Positions 1 through 7,998 of a stretch of 64,000 nt of DNA are shown here, piece by piece. Each line of letters starts with the position of its first letter. Position 1 is the first letter of the stretch. The DNA is from JAABRB01 sp963735025 (GTDB lineage Bacteria > Pseudomonadota > Gammaproteobacteria > Burkholderiales > SG8-39), in NCBI GenBank assembly GCA_963735025.1, contig CAVTJG010000020.1, positions 69,478 through 133,477 on the forward strand, in the 5' to 3' direction. A program made the translations under genes and the position numbers. The notes below the pieces were generated by a model. It made no database searches, was not told the DNA's origin, and worked only from the letters and a program-made list of their open reading frames with translations.

Positions 1-1464
1 TTCACGCCGGCCGCGACGCGGCTCTTCAACCTGATCGAGACGGACGTTGGCCGGCCGATCGGCGACATCACGTCGCGCTTCGCGGATCCGGGGCTCGATG
101 ACGATGTGCAGAAGGTGCTGCAGTCGTTCGTGCCGGCGACGCGCGAAGTGCAGGCGACCGACGGGACGTGGCACCTGCGTCGCGTCACGCCCTACCGGAC
201 GTCCGATGACCGCGTCGCAGGCGTGGTGGTCACGTTCGCGGACGTGACGCTGCTCAAGGAGGCCGAGACTTCGCTGCGCGCGGCGACCGCGCAACTCGAG
301 GAGCGGGTGGCCGATCGCACCGAGGCCCTCCGGGAGGAGATGGCGCGCCACCAGCATACCGCGGAGACGCTGCGTCGCGAGCGCGACTACGTGAGCGCCG
401 TGCTCGACACGACCGCCGCTGCGGTCTACGTGCTGGACCGCGACGGTACCTTCGTGCGGGCGAACCGCGGCTGCGCCGAGCTCGCCGGGTACCCCGCCGA
501 AGAACTGGTCGGAAAGGGATTCGCGGAACTGCTGCTGCCGCCCGAAGACCGACCGGAGTTCGCTCGCACCATCGCGGGGTTTCCGCAAGGCGGCACGCCG
601 CAGCGCGGGGAGGGCGTCTGGGTCGCGCGGGATGGATCGCGCCGACAGGTATCGTGGACCGCCGTCGCGCTGCGCGACGGCCCGGAGCGATCCGGCCTCA
701 TCGTCGGCAGCACGCTGGACATCACCGAGCAACGCGAGTCCGAGGCGCGTGCGCGCCAGCGCCTCGAGGAGCTCGCCGCGCTGTACCGCATCCACACTGC
801 GAACGAGCTGGCGGCCACGCTCGCTCACGAGCTCAACCAGCCCCTCAACGCGATCGTGAGCTTTGGCGAGGCCAGCCTGCAGCTCCTGAAGTCGGGCGCG
901 AACGAGCCCGCCCGGATCACGGCCAACCTGGAGAAGATCGGCGAGCAGGCGCTGCGCGCCGGCCGCTTTATCGGCGAGCTGCGGCGCTTCGTCGCGCAGG
1001 GCGAGATCGAGCGGTGTGCCGTGGACTTGAACCGGCAGGTCCGCTCCGCATGCTTGCTCGTCGGACCGCTCGCGCACCGCCACAACATCCGCGTCCTGCT
1101 CGGCCTCGCCGACGCGCTCCCGCCGGTCGATGCCGCGGAAATTCAAATCGAGCACGTCGTCACCAATCTCGTGCGCAACGCCATCGATGCCGTCGCGGAA
1201 GCCGGTCTGCTGGCAGGAGAGATCCGGGTCGGCACGCGCGCGACCCCCGACGCCATGGCGTGCGTCACCGTCACGGACAACGGACCCGGGCTCAGCGGGA
1301 AAACTCTGGAGCGGCTGTTCGAGCCGTTCTTCACCACCAAGCCGACGGGGCTCGGCATGGGCTTGCGCCTCAGCCGCTCGATCGTCGAGGCGCACGGCGG
1401 CCGTCTGTGGGCGGAGCCCGGCCCGGGCGGCATGTTCTCCTTCACGCTGCCGTTCGCCAAGTGA
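1..1464 (+). CDS. PAS-domain sensor histidine kinase (5' end outside window)
   Basis: Partial: the frame is open from base 1, so the true start lies upstream. The first ~85 residues (FTPAATRLFNLI then a VTFADVT end) look like the PAS segment that follows CheB/CheR modules in fused chemotaxis-type kinases, so the missing N-terminus may carry those domains. A coiled coil follows (EERVADRTEALREE), then a second PAS domain ending in LDITEQR. The phosphoacceptor box is AHELNQPLN with its His near base 826, typical of kinases partnered with FixJ-like regulators. The ATPase domain shows NLVRNAIDAV (N box), DNGPGL (G1) and GLGMGLRLSRSIVEAHGG (G2), so it should be catalytically complete. The stop overlaps the GTG of the next gene by 4 nt, marking a two-component operon. 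The signal sensed is not visible. Confidence 0.9.
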   Translation, partial: FTPAATRLFNLIETDVGRPIGDITSRFADPGLDDDVQKVLQSFVPATREVQATDGTWHLRRVTPYRTSDDRVAGVVVTFADVTLLKEAETSLRAATAQLEERVADRTEALREEMARHQHTAETLRRERDYVSAVLDTTAAAVYVLDRDGTFVRANRGCAELAGYPAEELVGKGFAELLLPPEDRPEFARTIAGFPQGGTPQRGEGVWVARDGSRRQVSWTAVALRDGPERSGLIVGSTLDITEQRESEARARQRLEELAALYRIHTANELAATLAHELNQPLNAIVSFGEASLQLLKSGANEPARITANLEKIGEQALRAGRFIGELRRFVAQGEIERCAVDLNRQVRSACLLVGPLAHRHNIRVLLGLADALPPVDAAEIQIEHVVTNLVRNAIDAVAEAGLLAGEIRVGTRATPDAMACVTVTDNGPGLSGKTLERLFEPFFTTKPTGLGMGLRLSRSIVEAHGGRLWAEPGPGGMFSFTLPFAK

Positions 1465-2114
1465 CGCCGGTCGTCCACGTCGTCGACGACGACGCCGCAG
1501 TTCGCCAGGGGCTCGAACAGATGCTGGGCGCCGCAGGATTCGAGGTGCGCGTCTTTGCGAGCGCGGAGGCATTTCTCGCCGCGTGCAAGGAGGGGTGCAC
1601 GGGGTGCGTAGTGCTCGACGTCGCGATGCCCGGAATGAGCGGACCCGAGCTGCAGGCAGCCCTGCTCGACAGGGGTCTCGACCTGCCGATCGTGTTTCTG
1701 ACCGGGTACGGTGACGTTCCCACGTCGGTGCGCGCGATGAAGGCCGGCGCGGTGGATTTTCTCGAGAAGCCGGTGGCCGGCGCGACCCTCATCGCGACGG
1801 TGCGCAACGCCATGGCGCTCGAGGCGCGCCGGCACGAGGATCAAGCGCTGCGCGCCGTTGCGCAGGCCCGCTACGCAAGGCTCACCGGGCGCGAGCGTGA
1901 GATCATGGCCCTCGCGGTCCGCGGCCTCGCCAACAAGGAGATCGGCAAGCAGCTCGGACTCAGCCACCGGACGGTCGAGATCCACCGCGCGCGCGCCATG
2001 CGCAAGATGCATGCCGCGACGCTGCTCGAGCTCGCGCGGGCGGCGGCGCTCTGCGGGATCGCAGAGGGCTCCGGCGGCGCGCCCCCTGCCGCAGCCGATC
2101 CCGCCGCCAGCTGA
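1461..2114 (+). CDS. FixJ/NarL-family response regulator
   Basis: 217 residues, starting at GTG inside the GTGA overlap with the kinase stop. The receiver domain (residues 1-120) has the acidic pair DD9-10, phosphoacceptor D53 in VVLDVAMPG, T81 in FLTG and K103 in FLEKPV. A short linker leads to a LuxR-type helix-turn-helix (TGREREIMALAVRGLANKEIG, then LSHRTVEIHRARAM). The tail is Ala/Pro-rich. It is almost certainly phosphorylated by the adjacent kinase. Regulators of this family bind short inverted repeats. A perfect 7-2-7 palindrome lies 22 bp after its stop and a second identical one precedes the other kinase gene at 5.8 kb, making them its best candidate operators. The link is inferred from position and architecture only. 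Confidence 0.92.
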   Translation: MTPVVHVVDDDAAVRQGLEQMLGAAGFEVRVFASAEAFLAACKEGCTGCVVLDVAMPGMSGPELQAALLDRGLDLPIVFLTGYGDVPTSVRAMKAGAVDFLEKPVAGATLIATVRNAMALEARRHEDQALRAVAQARYARLTGREREIMALAVRGLANKEIGKQLGLSHRTVEIHRARAMRKMHAATLLELARAAALCGIAEGSGGAPPAAADPAAS

Positions 2115-2135
2115 TACGTCCTGGTTTGGCCTGCG

Positions 2136-2151
2136 TACGTGCTGGCACGTA
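2136..2151. promoter_or_regulatory. 7-2-7 palindrome TACGTGCTGGCACGTA, copy 1
   Basis: Perfect 7-bp inverted repeat (TACGTGC / GCACGTA) with a 2-bp TG spacer, in the 170-bp gap between the FixJ-like regulator gene and the 2285 gene. The 7-2-7 geometry with TAC...GTA ends is that of NarL-type sites. The same 16-mer occurs at 5820. It is probably an operator for a LuxR-fold regulator. It contains TGGCACG, but no GC follows at sigma54 -12 spacing. Confidence 0.65.
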
Positions 2152-2284
2152 TACGCGGCGACGCGGATGCCCGTTCACGCCTGCGGTTGCTATCTTGACC
2201 ATGCAGCCACGACTGGCCGCAACGGCGCGGGATCCGATCCAGACCAACCCCGGATCCCAAGCCATATCCAGCATGGCACCTTAG

Positions 2285-2662
2285 ATGGATCATCCATACG
2301 ACCAGGCAGCCGGCCACCCGGAGCGAGTGATCGTGATCACGCAAGCAAAGCTGATCGACGCCGCCTCGGAGGAGTGCATCTACTGGCGCCGCGACGGCAA
2401 GGGCCTTGCGTGCGGGTGCTACGTGGTGACCTGGTCACCGGGTGTGTCGCGGCGCGTGTTCAACGAGGATGCGCACTTCGTGGGGCCGTTCAGGACCGAG
2501 CAGGAAACCGAGGCAGCCTTTTGCCGGGCGATCGCGCGCTGGACGCGAGACCAGGCCGCTGCACGGAGAGCTAGCGCACGGGGGGAGGGTCGGAAAGCCG
2601 CCGCAGCGCGGCAATCAACCCATGCCACAAGGAGCGACGAGAGATGGAGCGACGCGAGATGA
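2285..2662 (+). CDS. hypothetical protein, 125 aa
   Basis: Not recognised. A compact N-terminal half (residues 10-80) contains ITQAKLIDAASEECIYWRRDGKGLACGCYVV split over a likely beta-sheet fold, then FNEDAHFVGPFRTEQETEAAF. The C-terminal 35 residues are low-complexity and charged. There is no signal peptide or membrane segment. It overlaps the start of the next gene by 19 nt, so the two are probably cotranscribed. It is the first gene downstream of the 7-2-7 palindrome, so it may respond to the FixJ-like system. The start ATG at 2285 is the first in frame. The region after residue ~90 overlaps the next coding frame and could be shorter in reality. Confidence 0.6.
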   Translation: MDHPYDQAAGHPERVIVITQAKLIDAASEECIYWRRDGKGLACGCYVVTWSPGVSRRVFNEDAHFVGPFRTEQETEAAFCRAIARWTRDQAAARRASARGEGRKAAAARQSTHATRSDERWSDAR

Positions 2663-3237
2663 GAGAGGATGCACGCTCGGTGCGCCGGCAACCCACTGCG
2701 CAGCGCGAACCTGATGACCTTGCCCGCATGGAGCTCGACGAGCAAGGAACCATCTGTGACTGCAACGCGGCGGGGGCGCGCTTTTTCGGCTTCGACCCGG
2801 ACCACCTGCGCGGCGCGCATGTATCGCGCGTGTTTCCGGGGCTCGCCGCCGGCGACCTGCTTTCCGAAGGCCGCGTGAACTCGCGCTTCGCGTTTCTTCG
2901 CCGGTGCGGGGTGCCGCTCGAAGGCGTGCGGTCGAGCGGCGAGCGGATCTCGGTCGCGGTCGCGACGTTTGTGCGGCGGAACGGCGGACCGGTCAGGGTG
3001 ATGCTGACATGGCCCGTTGCGCGTGGCACCCTCCAACTGTTCGTCCGCGCTCGGTCGCGGCGCGAGACGCTGACACTCCGGCCGAGGGACGGTTATACCC
3101 AAGGGCAGCCCGAGGAGAGCGGCAAGCAACGATTGCCCGAACGGCCGCGCCTACCGGTCACACTGACCCTGGCGGCATCCGCGCCCGTGCAACGTGCGGA
3201 CGGCACCGCCGACCGAAGACCCGCGCGGCCCGACTGA
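2644..3237 (+). CDS. PAS-domain protein, 197 aa
   Basis: An AAGGAG ribosome site lies 9 nt before ATG. Residues ~28-130 resemble a single PAS fold: MELDEQGTICDCNAAGARFFG is the usual PAS opening, followed by DPDHLRGAHVSRVFPGL and a strand rich in VAVATFVRR. No output domain follows. The last ~65 residues are polar and Pro/Arg-rich. A stand-alone PAS protein next to two PAS kinases suggests a sensory accessory role, but ligand and partner are unknown. It ends 21 nt before the flavin reductase gene, so 2285-4656 is likely one operon. Confidence 0.65.
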   Translation: MERREMREDARSVRRQPTAQREPDDLARMELDEQGTICDCNAAGARFFGFDPDHLRGAHVSRVFPGLAAGDLLSEGRVNSRFAFLRRCGVPLEGVRSSGERISVAVATFVRRNGGPVRVMLTWPVARGTLQLFVRARSRRETLTLRPRDGYTQGQPEESGKQRLPERPRLPVTLTLAASAPVQRADGTADRRPARPD

Positions 3238-3258
3238 CCTTCAACCGTACGGGGACGG

Positions 3259-4656
3259 ATGGCACTGCACACCGAGCGCCTCGACGCCATCGTCATCGGC
3301 TCCGGACAGGGCGGCAAGCCGCTGGCGCAGGCTTTCGCCCGGGCAGGAAAAAGAACCGCGATCATCGAGCGCAATACGCGCGTGGGCGGAACATGCGTCG
3401 TGGACGGCTGCACCCCGACCAAGACGATGATCGCGAGCGCGCGCGTCGCCCACCTCGCGCGGCGGGCCTCGGACTACGGCGTCGAGACCGCGCAGGTGTC
3501 GATCGACATGGATACGGTGCGCGCCCGCAAGCGCGCGATGGTCGAGCGCTTCAGCAGCGGCAGCGCGCAGGAGCTGGAGGGGCAGCAAGGGCTGGAACTG
3601 GTGCACGGCGAGGCAAGCTTTGCCGGACCGCGCGTGGTCGAGGTGAAAAGCGGCAACGGAAAAGTGCGCCAGATGACCGCGGCCACGGTCGTCATCGACA
3701 CCGGCCGCCGAGCCGCGATCCCCCCCGTCGACGGTCTCGCAGCGGCCGGGTATCTCGACAACCGCAGCATCATGGAGCTCGACGAGCTTCCCGCGCACCT
3801 TGTCGTCATCGGCGGTGGCGCGGTGGGCGTCGAATTCGCGCAACTCTTCCGGCGTCTGGGGAGCGAGGTGACGATGGTCAACCGCGCGCGGCGCCTGCTC
3901 GAGAACGAGGACGAGGACGTGAGCGAGGCGGTTGCCGGCATCCTCGTGGATGACGGTATTCGCATTCTTCCGCAAAGCGAGGCGACGCGCGCGCGCAAGG
4001 GCGACGGAAGCATCTCGCTCGACGTTAAGGGGCCTGAGAGTGCGACCACGATCACTGGGAGTCATCTCCTCGTCGCCGCCGGACGCGTGCCGAACACCGA
4101 CCGCCTGAATCTCGCGGCAGCGGGCGTCGAGACCGACTCGCGCGGGTTCGTCCTGACCAATGACCGGCTCGAAACGAGCGCACGCGGCGTCTACGCGATC
4201 GGCGACGTCAAGGGCGGACCGGCCTACACGCACGTCTCCTACGACGACCACCGCATCCTGAAGGAGAATCTCCTGCACGGCGGCAACGCGAGCATTGCCG
4301 GGCGCCTGGTGCCCTATGCGGTCTACATGGACCCCGAGCTGGGCAGGGTGGGGATGACCGAGGCCGAAGCGCGCAAGCAGGGCTTCGACTATCGCGTCGC
4401 GAAACTGGAGATGAGCCGCGTGGCGCGCGCGCTCGAAACGGCGGAGACGCGCGGATTCATGAAGGCGGTCGTCGATGCCCTGACACGGGAAATCCTCGGC
4501 TGCGCGGTTCTAGGCGTGCACGGCGGCGAGATCATGTCGGTGCTCGAGGTCGCGATGATGGGCACGCTTCCCTACACGGCGATTCGCGACGGGGTGTTCG
4601 CCCATCCGACGTTTGCAGAGTCGCTGAACACGCTGTTCGCGGACCTTCCGGACTGA
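3259..4656 (+). CDS. FAD-dependent pyridine nucleotide-disulfide oxidoreductase (mercuric reductase-like)
   Basis: 465 residues, the usual length for group I disulfide reductases. The FAD site is IVIGSGQGG at residues 11-19. The redox pair is C46/C51 in GGTCVVDGCTPTKT, differing from the common GGTCVNVGC of lipoamide dehydrogenase and mercuric reductase. The NAD(P)H site is VVIGGGAVGVEFAQLF. The second FAD motif is GVYAIGD. The interface ends in FAHPTFAESLN, so the catalytic His-Glu pair is present. There is no N-terminal metal-binding domain and no mer genes nearby, so mercury is not implied. It probably reduces a small disulfide or quinone-like substrate in the cytoplasm. The substrate cannot be told from sequence. 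Translated with the PAS operon, convergent with the kinase gene at 4673. Confidence 0.85.
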   Translation: MALHTERLDAIVIGSGQGGKPLAQAFARAGKRTAIIERNTRVGGTCVVDGCTPTKTMIASARVAHLARRASDYGVETAQVSIDMDTVRARKRAMVERFSSGSAQELEGQQGLELVHGEASFAGPRVVEVKSGNGKVRQMTAATVVIDTGRRAAIPPVDGLAAAGYLDNRSIMELDELPAHLVVIGGGAVGVEFAQLFRRLGSEVTMVNRARRLLENEDEDVSEAVAGILVDDGIRILPQSEATRARKGDGSISLDVKGPESATTITGSHLLVAAGRVPNTDRLNLAAAGVETDSRGFVLTNDRLETSARGVYAIGDVKGGPAYTHVSYDDHRILKENLLHGGNASIAGRLVPYAVYMDPELGRVGMTEAEARKQGFDYRVAKLEMSRVARALETAETRGFMKAVVDALTREILGCAVLGVHGGEIMSVLEVAMMGTLPYTAIRDGVFAHPTFAESLNTLFADLPD

Positions 4657-4672
4657 TCGCGGCGCGCTGCGT

Positions 4673-5767
4673 TCAACCCGCGGGAGGCGGGGCCGGGCCC
4701 GAAGCGGGCAGCTCGAACCAGAATGTCGCGCCGAACCCGGCGGCGCTCTCGACCGCGACCCGGCCGCCGTGGGCCTCGACAACCTGCTCGACGATCGGCA
4801 GCCCGAAGCCGCGGGCGCCGTGCCGGGGCCGCGTCGCCTCGCCCTTGCGGAAGATTTTACCGCTCTCGCTTTCGGCGATCCCCACACCGTCGTCACGCAC
4901 CCAGCAGACGACCGATTCGCCGCGCAACGTCGCCTCCGCGCCGACGATGATCTCGCCGCCGGGCGTGTGTTCGATCGCGTTGGCAAGCAGGTTCTGGAAC
5001 ACGCGCGCGAGCAGCCATGCATCCGCATGCACCACGAGGCGCTCGGGCACTGTGTTCGCAATGCGCGTGCCGCCGGCATGCGCGAGCGGCTCGAGATTCT
5101 CTGCGACTGCCCCGACGAGTGGCCTGAGTTCGAAGTGCTGAAGGTCGGGTTCGGGCAGCGCATCCGCAGCCAATATGCTCGCGTCCAGGGCCCTGCCAAG
5201 CAGCAGCGACAGCTGCTCGATGTTGCGCCGCACGCTGCGCAACATCTTGTGCACGCGTGCGTCGTCGGTCGTGGATCGGGCGCGCTCGACGGTCGCCGCG
5301 GCGAGCGAGATGGCGTTCAGCGGCGCGCGCAGATCGTGCAGCAGGAATGCGCGTTGCTCCGCCTCCATGTGGCGCAGTGCCGACGCTTCCCGGCGCGCAG
5401 CACCGAGCAACGCGCGGCAGAGCGCACGGTCGAGCTCCCGGTGCAGGATCTCCGCGGCACGGTCGTGCGGTGCCAGCCCGTGCGCGGCTGCGCTCGCGTG
5501 CAGACAGCTGCGCAGCGCGCCGATCTCGCGCGCGATCTCGGCGGCGTCCTCGGACCCGAGTTCCGCGCTGGTGATACTCGCAGCACCGCCCGCGGCCGTG
5601 TCCTGCCGGAGCGCGGTGATCAGGTCGGCGAGCAGCGCCGACGCGTCGAGCACCGGGGCCGGGGGCTCGGGGGACCGGGGCAACGATGCGAGCCGCCGCC
5701 GCCACTCGCCGAGCAAAGATCCGCGGTCCCGATCGATTTGCGCTGCAAGGGCGCGGGTGTCGTTCAC
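4673..5767 (-). CDS. sensor histidine kinase, soluble
   Basis: 364 residues from GTG (VNDTRALAAQ). An ATG-initiated frame reaching upstream to 6043 would run through the CBS gene and is rejected. Residues 1-135 have no recognisable domain, only helical Ala/Arg-rich sequence resembling an RsbRD-like N-terminal helical bundle. The H box is FLLHDLRAPLNAI with H144, followed by the N box FQNLLANAIEHTPGG, VRDDGVGI and the G2 region GARGFGLPIVEQVVEAHGG. No transmembrane segment, so it probably senses an intracellular cue or partner. No response regulator is adjacent on its strand. A copy of the 16-bp palindrome found beside the FixJ-like regulator lies 53-68 bp upstream of its start, suggesting cross-control. 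Confidence 0.87.
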   Translation of the reverse strand: MNDTRALAAQIDRDRGSLLGEWRRRLASLPRSPEPPAPVLDASALLADLITALRQDTAAGGAASITSAELGSEDAAEIAREIGALRSCLHASAAAHGLAPHDRAAEILHRELDRALCRALLGAARREASALRHMEAEQRAFLLHDLRAPLNAISLAAATVERARSTTDDARVHKMLRSVRRNIEQLSLLLGRALDASILAADALPEPDLQHFELRPLVGAVAENLEPLAHAGGTRIANTVPERLVVHADAWLLARVFQNLLANAIEHTPGGEIIVGAEATLRGESVVCWVRDDGVGIAESESGKIFRKGEATRPRHGARGFGLPIVEQVVEAHGGRVAVESAAGFGATFWFELPASGPAPPPAG

Positions 5768-5819
5768 CGGGGTAGCGTAGATCGCGCGCGGTGGCTGGCG
5801 AAATGCGTGCGCGCACCGA

Positions 5820-5835
5820 TACGTGCTGGCACGTA
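5820..5835. promoter_or_regulatory. 7-2-7 palindrome TACGTGCTGGCACGTA, copy 2
   Basis: Identical to the palindrome at 2136. It sits between the start of the kinase gene (5767, leftward) and the stop of the CBS gene (5886, leftward), a position suited to controlling the kinase. A further GTAC-containing stretch (GGGAACGTACC) follows immediately. Confidence 0.65.
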
Positions 5836-5885
5836 GGGAACGTACCTGCGCACGCGGCTGCGCCGCGCTTGCGGACGCTCCGCCG

Positions 5886-6302
5886 CTAGCGTGCCGGCTG
5901 CGAGATCGCCTCGACCGCCGCACCCGCGGGCTCGGGCCCGGTGGCGATGGCGATGTCGCCGAGCGAGACGATGCCGACGAGCCGCTTCTGGCGGCTGAGC
6001 ACCGGCAGCCGGCGCACCTGCAGCTTGGCCATGTTGGCCGCAACGTCGCCGATCTCGTCGTCTTCGAAGCAGTATTTCATGTCTTCCGTCATGACGTCGC
6101 GCACCACGGTATCGGGGCCCTTGCCCGCAGCCACGGCACGAATCGCGATATCGCGATCGGTGATCATCCCGACCAGGCGGTCGTTCTCACCGACCGGCAG
6201 GACTCCCATGTCGGACTCTGCCATCATCCGCGCCGCCTCGTGGATGCTTTGCTGCGGGCTCGCCAGCCGGACGTCGCGGGTCATCACATCGCCTATGTTC
6301 AC
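5886..6302 (-). CDS. CBS-domain pair protein
   Basis: 138 residues. I chose GTG at 6302 because GAGGAGAG lies just ahead of it and the product begins VNIGDVMTRDV, the canonical opening of a CBS pair. Two CBS motifs follow: residues ~1-65 (SIHEAARMMAESDMGVLPV, ending ITDRDIAIRAVA) and ~75-130 (VRDVMTEDMKYCFEDDEI, ending VGIVSLGDIAIA). Such stand-alone pairs bind adenosine nucleotides and act as energy or redox sensors. The partner is unknown. Upstream is a sigma54-type site at 6366-6381, in keeping with the stress-gene neighbourhood. Confidence 0.88.
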   Translation of the reverse strand: MNIGDVMTRDVRLASPQQSIHEAARMMAESDMGVLPVGENDRLVGMITDRDIAIRAVAAGKGPDTVVRDVMTEDMKYCFEDDEIGDVAANMAKLQVRRLPVLSRQKRLVGIVSLGDIAIATGPEPAGAAVEAISQPAR

Positions 6303-6365
6303 CGGTCTCTCCTCTTTCATGATTCGGTTTGCTTGCGCCGGGCGGCGCATTTCCGAAAAAGCTCT

Positions 6366-6381
6366 CGCAAGCGCCATACCC
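6366..6381 (-). promoter_or_regulatory. sigma54-type -24/-12 site before CBS gene
   Basis: Minus-strand GGGTATGGCGCTTGCG has GG-N10-GC with a TTGC -12 element, 64 nt before the CBS start. The -24 half (GGGTATG) departs from TGGCACG at two further positions, so this is a mid-quality match. Confidence 0.5.
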
Positions 6382-6409
6382 GCGCCGCGCGCGGCGCTTG
6401 CGCTCGGAA

Positions 6410-6802
6410 TCAGAGTCGCGGCCGGTCGGGTTGCGCAAACGTCTTCTCGTGCAAGCTCTGGCAATCGATGCACCGGAACGCGATCGGCAGTGCCTGGAGG
6501 CGTTCGACGTCGATGTCGCGGCCGCAGTCGCGGCATGTTCCGTAAGTGCGCTCGCGAATGCGCTCGAGCGCCTCGTCGTGCTCGCGCAGATCCTGCAGGT
6601 CACGCCCGAGCTCGGCGTTATCGAGGTCGACGATGAGATCGGCGAGCGACTCGTCGCCCGGATCGGGGGCTGGCCCGGCGAGCTCTCCGTAAGTCCGGCC
6701 GCGGTTTCGCGCGATCTCGACGCGGATCTCGCGCTCGAGCGCGTCGCGCCGCCCGGTGACGAGGCGCTCGAAGCGCTCCAGCTGTTCGGTGCCCAGGGTC
6801 AT
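6410..6802 (-). CDS. DksA/TraR-family zinc-finger protein
   Basis: 130 residues, starting MTLGTEQLERFERLV at an ATG that overlaps the stop of the monooxygenase-fold gene by 4 nt. The N-terminal two thirds form a helical coiled coil (ALEREIRVEIARNRG, then DLDNAELGRDLQDLREHDEALERI). The C-terminus carries the C4 zinc finger CRDCGRDI...FRCIDCQSLHEK. In DksA relatives the coiled-coil tip enters the RNA polymerase secondary channel. Here no DxxDxA tip is evident, so it may be a regulator of the shorter type and not DksA itself. Cotranscribed with the 6799-7131 gene. Confidence 0.85.
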   Translation of the reverse strand: MTLGTEQLERFERLVTGRRDALEREIRVEIARNRGRTYGELAGPAPDPGDESLADLIVDLDNAELGRDLQDLREHDEALERIRERTYGTCRDCGRDIDVERLQALPIAFRCIDCQSLHEKTFAQPDRPRL

Positions 6803-7131
6803 GGTTCTCGCATCGGGTCCACGATCTCCGCGACCTCGTACAGGTGCGGATCGATGCCGTCGGCGAGCGTGTCGAAGCGGTCCCATTCCTTCCGGAACTC
6901 GGGGGCCTGGTGAGCGATCCGCAGGAGCTCGCGATTCTCCCACTGCACGTAGTTCAGGATCCGCTTCCCGTCGAGGCTGCGATGCAGGCTGATCGAGACA
7001 CACCCTGGCTGGCGCGCCATGAAACGGGCGCGCTCGCCCATCAGGCCGAGCGCCTCGGCTTGCTTGTCCGGTTCCGCCTCGACGAAGGTGATCTGGGTGA
7101 CGAGCTGGTTGTCGGCTCGAATGATTGGCAT
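6799..7131 (-). CDS. antibiotic biosynthesis monooxygenase-fold protein
   Basis: 110 residues with a good AAAGGAGG site before ATG. The sequence shows the dimeric alpha+beta barrel pattern of the ABM/YgiN group: NQLVTQITFVEAEPDKQAEALGLM, then PGCVSISLHRSLDGKRILNYVQWEN and AHQAPEFRKEW. Members oxidise quinols or small aromatics, or bind haem. Catalytic residues are poorly conserved in the family, so substrate is unknown. First gene of a two-gene unit with the zinc-finger regulator, with a sigma54-type site 43 nt upstream. Confidence 0.8.
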   Translation of the reverse strand: MPIIRADNQLVTQITFVEAEPDKQAEALGLMGERARFMARQPGCVSISLHRSLDGKRILNYVQWENRELLRIAHQAPEFRKEWDRFDTLADGIDPHLYEVAEIVDPMREP

Positions 7132-7173
7132 GGGTGTCCTCCTTTACAGGTGGCAAGCTGTTCCTGGACCCGA

Positions 7174-7190
7174 GGCACGCCATATGCCCG
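7174..7190. promoter_or_regulatory. near-palindromic sigma54-type site readable on both strands
   Basis: Leftward GGGCATATGGCGTGCC lies 43 nt before the 7131 start. Rightward AGGCACGCCATATGCC would point at pssA. Both keep GG-N10-GC. The -12 elements are GTGC and ATGC, not TTGC, so strength is uncertain. The leftward spacing matches that of the other sites in the window. Confidence 0.45.
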
Positions 7191-7371
7191 GAGAAGGGTG
7201 GCGGCACGTTCGGCCGAGGGTCTCGGGCACGGCGCTTGCACCCGATTCGTGCACCCGATTCGACGTGCATCGACTGGGAAACCGCATGGCCGAGAAAATC
7301 GAGCGGAAATTCACGGTGAAGCCCCAGGAGGGCCCACCGCCGGGATAATCTGCCCGGTGGCGGGGACACCT

Positions 7372-7998
7372 ATGAGGTCGACAGCGTCCAGACACTTCTC
7401 GTTGATCCGCGAGTTCCGACTCGCGGATTTCTTCACGCTCGGGAATGCAGCCTGCGGCGTTGCCGCGGTGCTCTGCGCGATCCTCTACGCGGAGGAGCGC
7501 TCGCCGGCTTACTTCCATGGCGCGGCAGCCCTCGTGCTGGGCGCGTTGATTCTCGACATCCTCGACGGCCGCATCGCGCGCTGGCGGAAAGTGAGCTCGT
7601 CGCTCGGGCGCGAGCTCGATTCCCTCGCGGATGTCATCTCCTTCGGCGTCGCTCCCGCGACGCTCGGATTCGCAGCAGGTTTGCGCGGCGGATGGGACTG
7701 GGTGGTTCTGACCTATTTCGTCTGCTGCGGCGTGAGCCGCCTCGCGCGGTTCAACGTGACCGCGGAGAAGCTCTCGAAGGGGAAAGGCAAGGTCGCCTAT
7801 TTCGAAGGCACGCCTATTCCAACCAGCATCGTGCTAGTCGGTGTGCTGGCGTTCGCGGCCTGGCGTGAGCGGCTCGACGAGCAGCTCTACTGGGGTGTGT
7901 GGACGCTGGGGCCCTGGGAGTTGCATCCGTTGGCACTGCTATTCGCCCTCTCGGGAACGCTCATGATCAGCAAGACGCTGCGCATTCCGAAGCTCTAG
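7372..7998 (+). CDS. pssA: CDP-diacylglycerol--serine O-phosphatidyltransferase
   Basis: 208 residues. The CDP-alcohol phosphotransferase signature DG-x2-AR-x8-G-x3-D-x3-D is intact (DILDGRIARWRKVSSSLG, then RELDSLADVISFG). About six hydrophobic helices follow (e.g. LTYFVCCGVSRLARFN, TSIVLVGVLAFAAW). It condenses CDP-diacylglycerol with serine at the inner membrane, the first step to phosphatidylethanolamine. It is shorter than the usual ~250 and lacks the C-terminal extension of some PssA, so a second copy elsewhere is possible. Start ATG 7372 is the last Met before the first helix. A 20-codon open frame at 7286-7348 just ahead is not convincing as a gene. Confidence 0.87.
   Translation: MRSTASRHFSLIREFRLADFFTLGNAACGVAAVLCAILYAEERSPAYFHGAAALVLGALILDILDGRIARWRKVSSSLGRELDSLADVISFGVAPATLGFAAGLRGGWDWVVLTYFVCCGVSRLARFNVTAEKLSKGKGKVAYFEGTPIPTSIVLVGVLAFAAWRERLDEQLYWGVWTLGPWELHPLALLFALSGTLMISKTLRIPKL

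Noticed and set aside
2141..2158. TGGCACG inside the 7-2-7 palindrome as a sigma54 -24 element
   Set aside because: At N10 spacing the -12 place reads CG (CGCGG), not GC, in copy 1, and nothing suitable follows in copy 2. The palindrome explains the sequence better.
7286..7348. 20-codon ORF MAEKIERKFTVKPQEGPPPG
   Set aside because: No ribosome site and too short to support. May be chance or a fragment.
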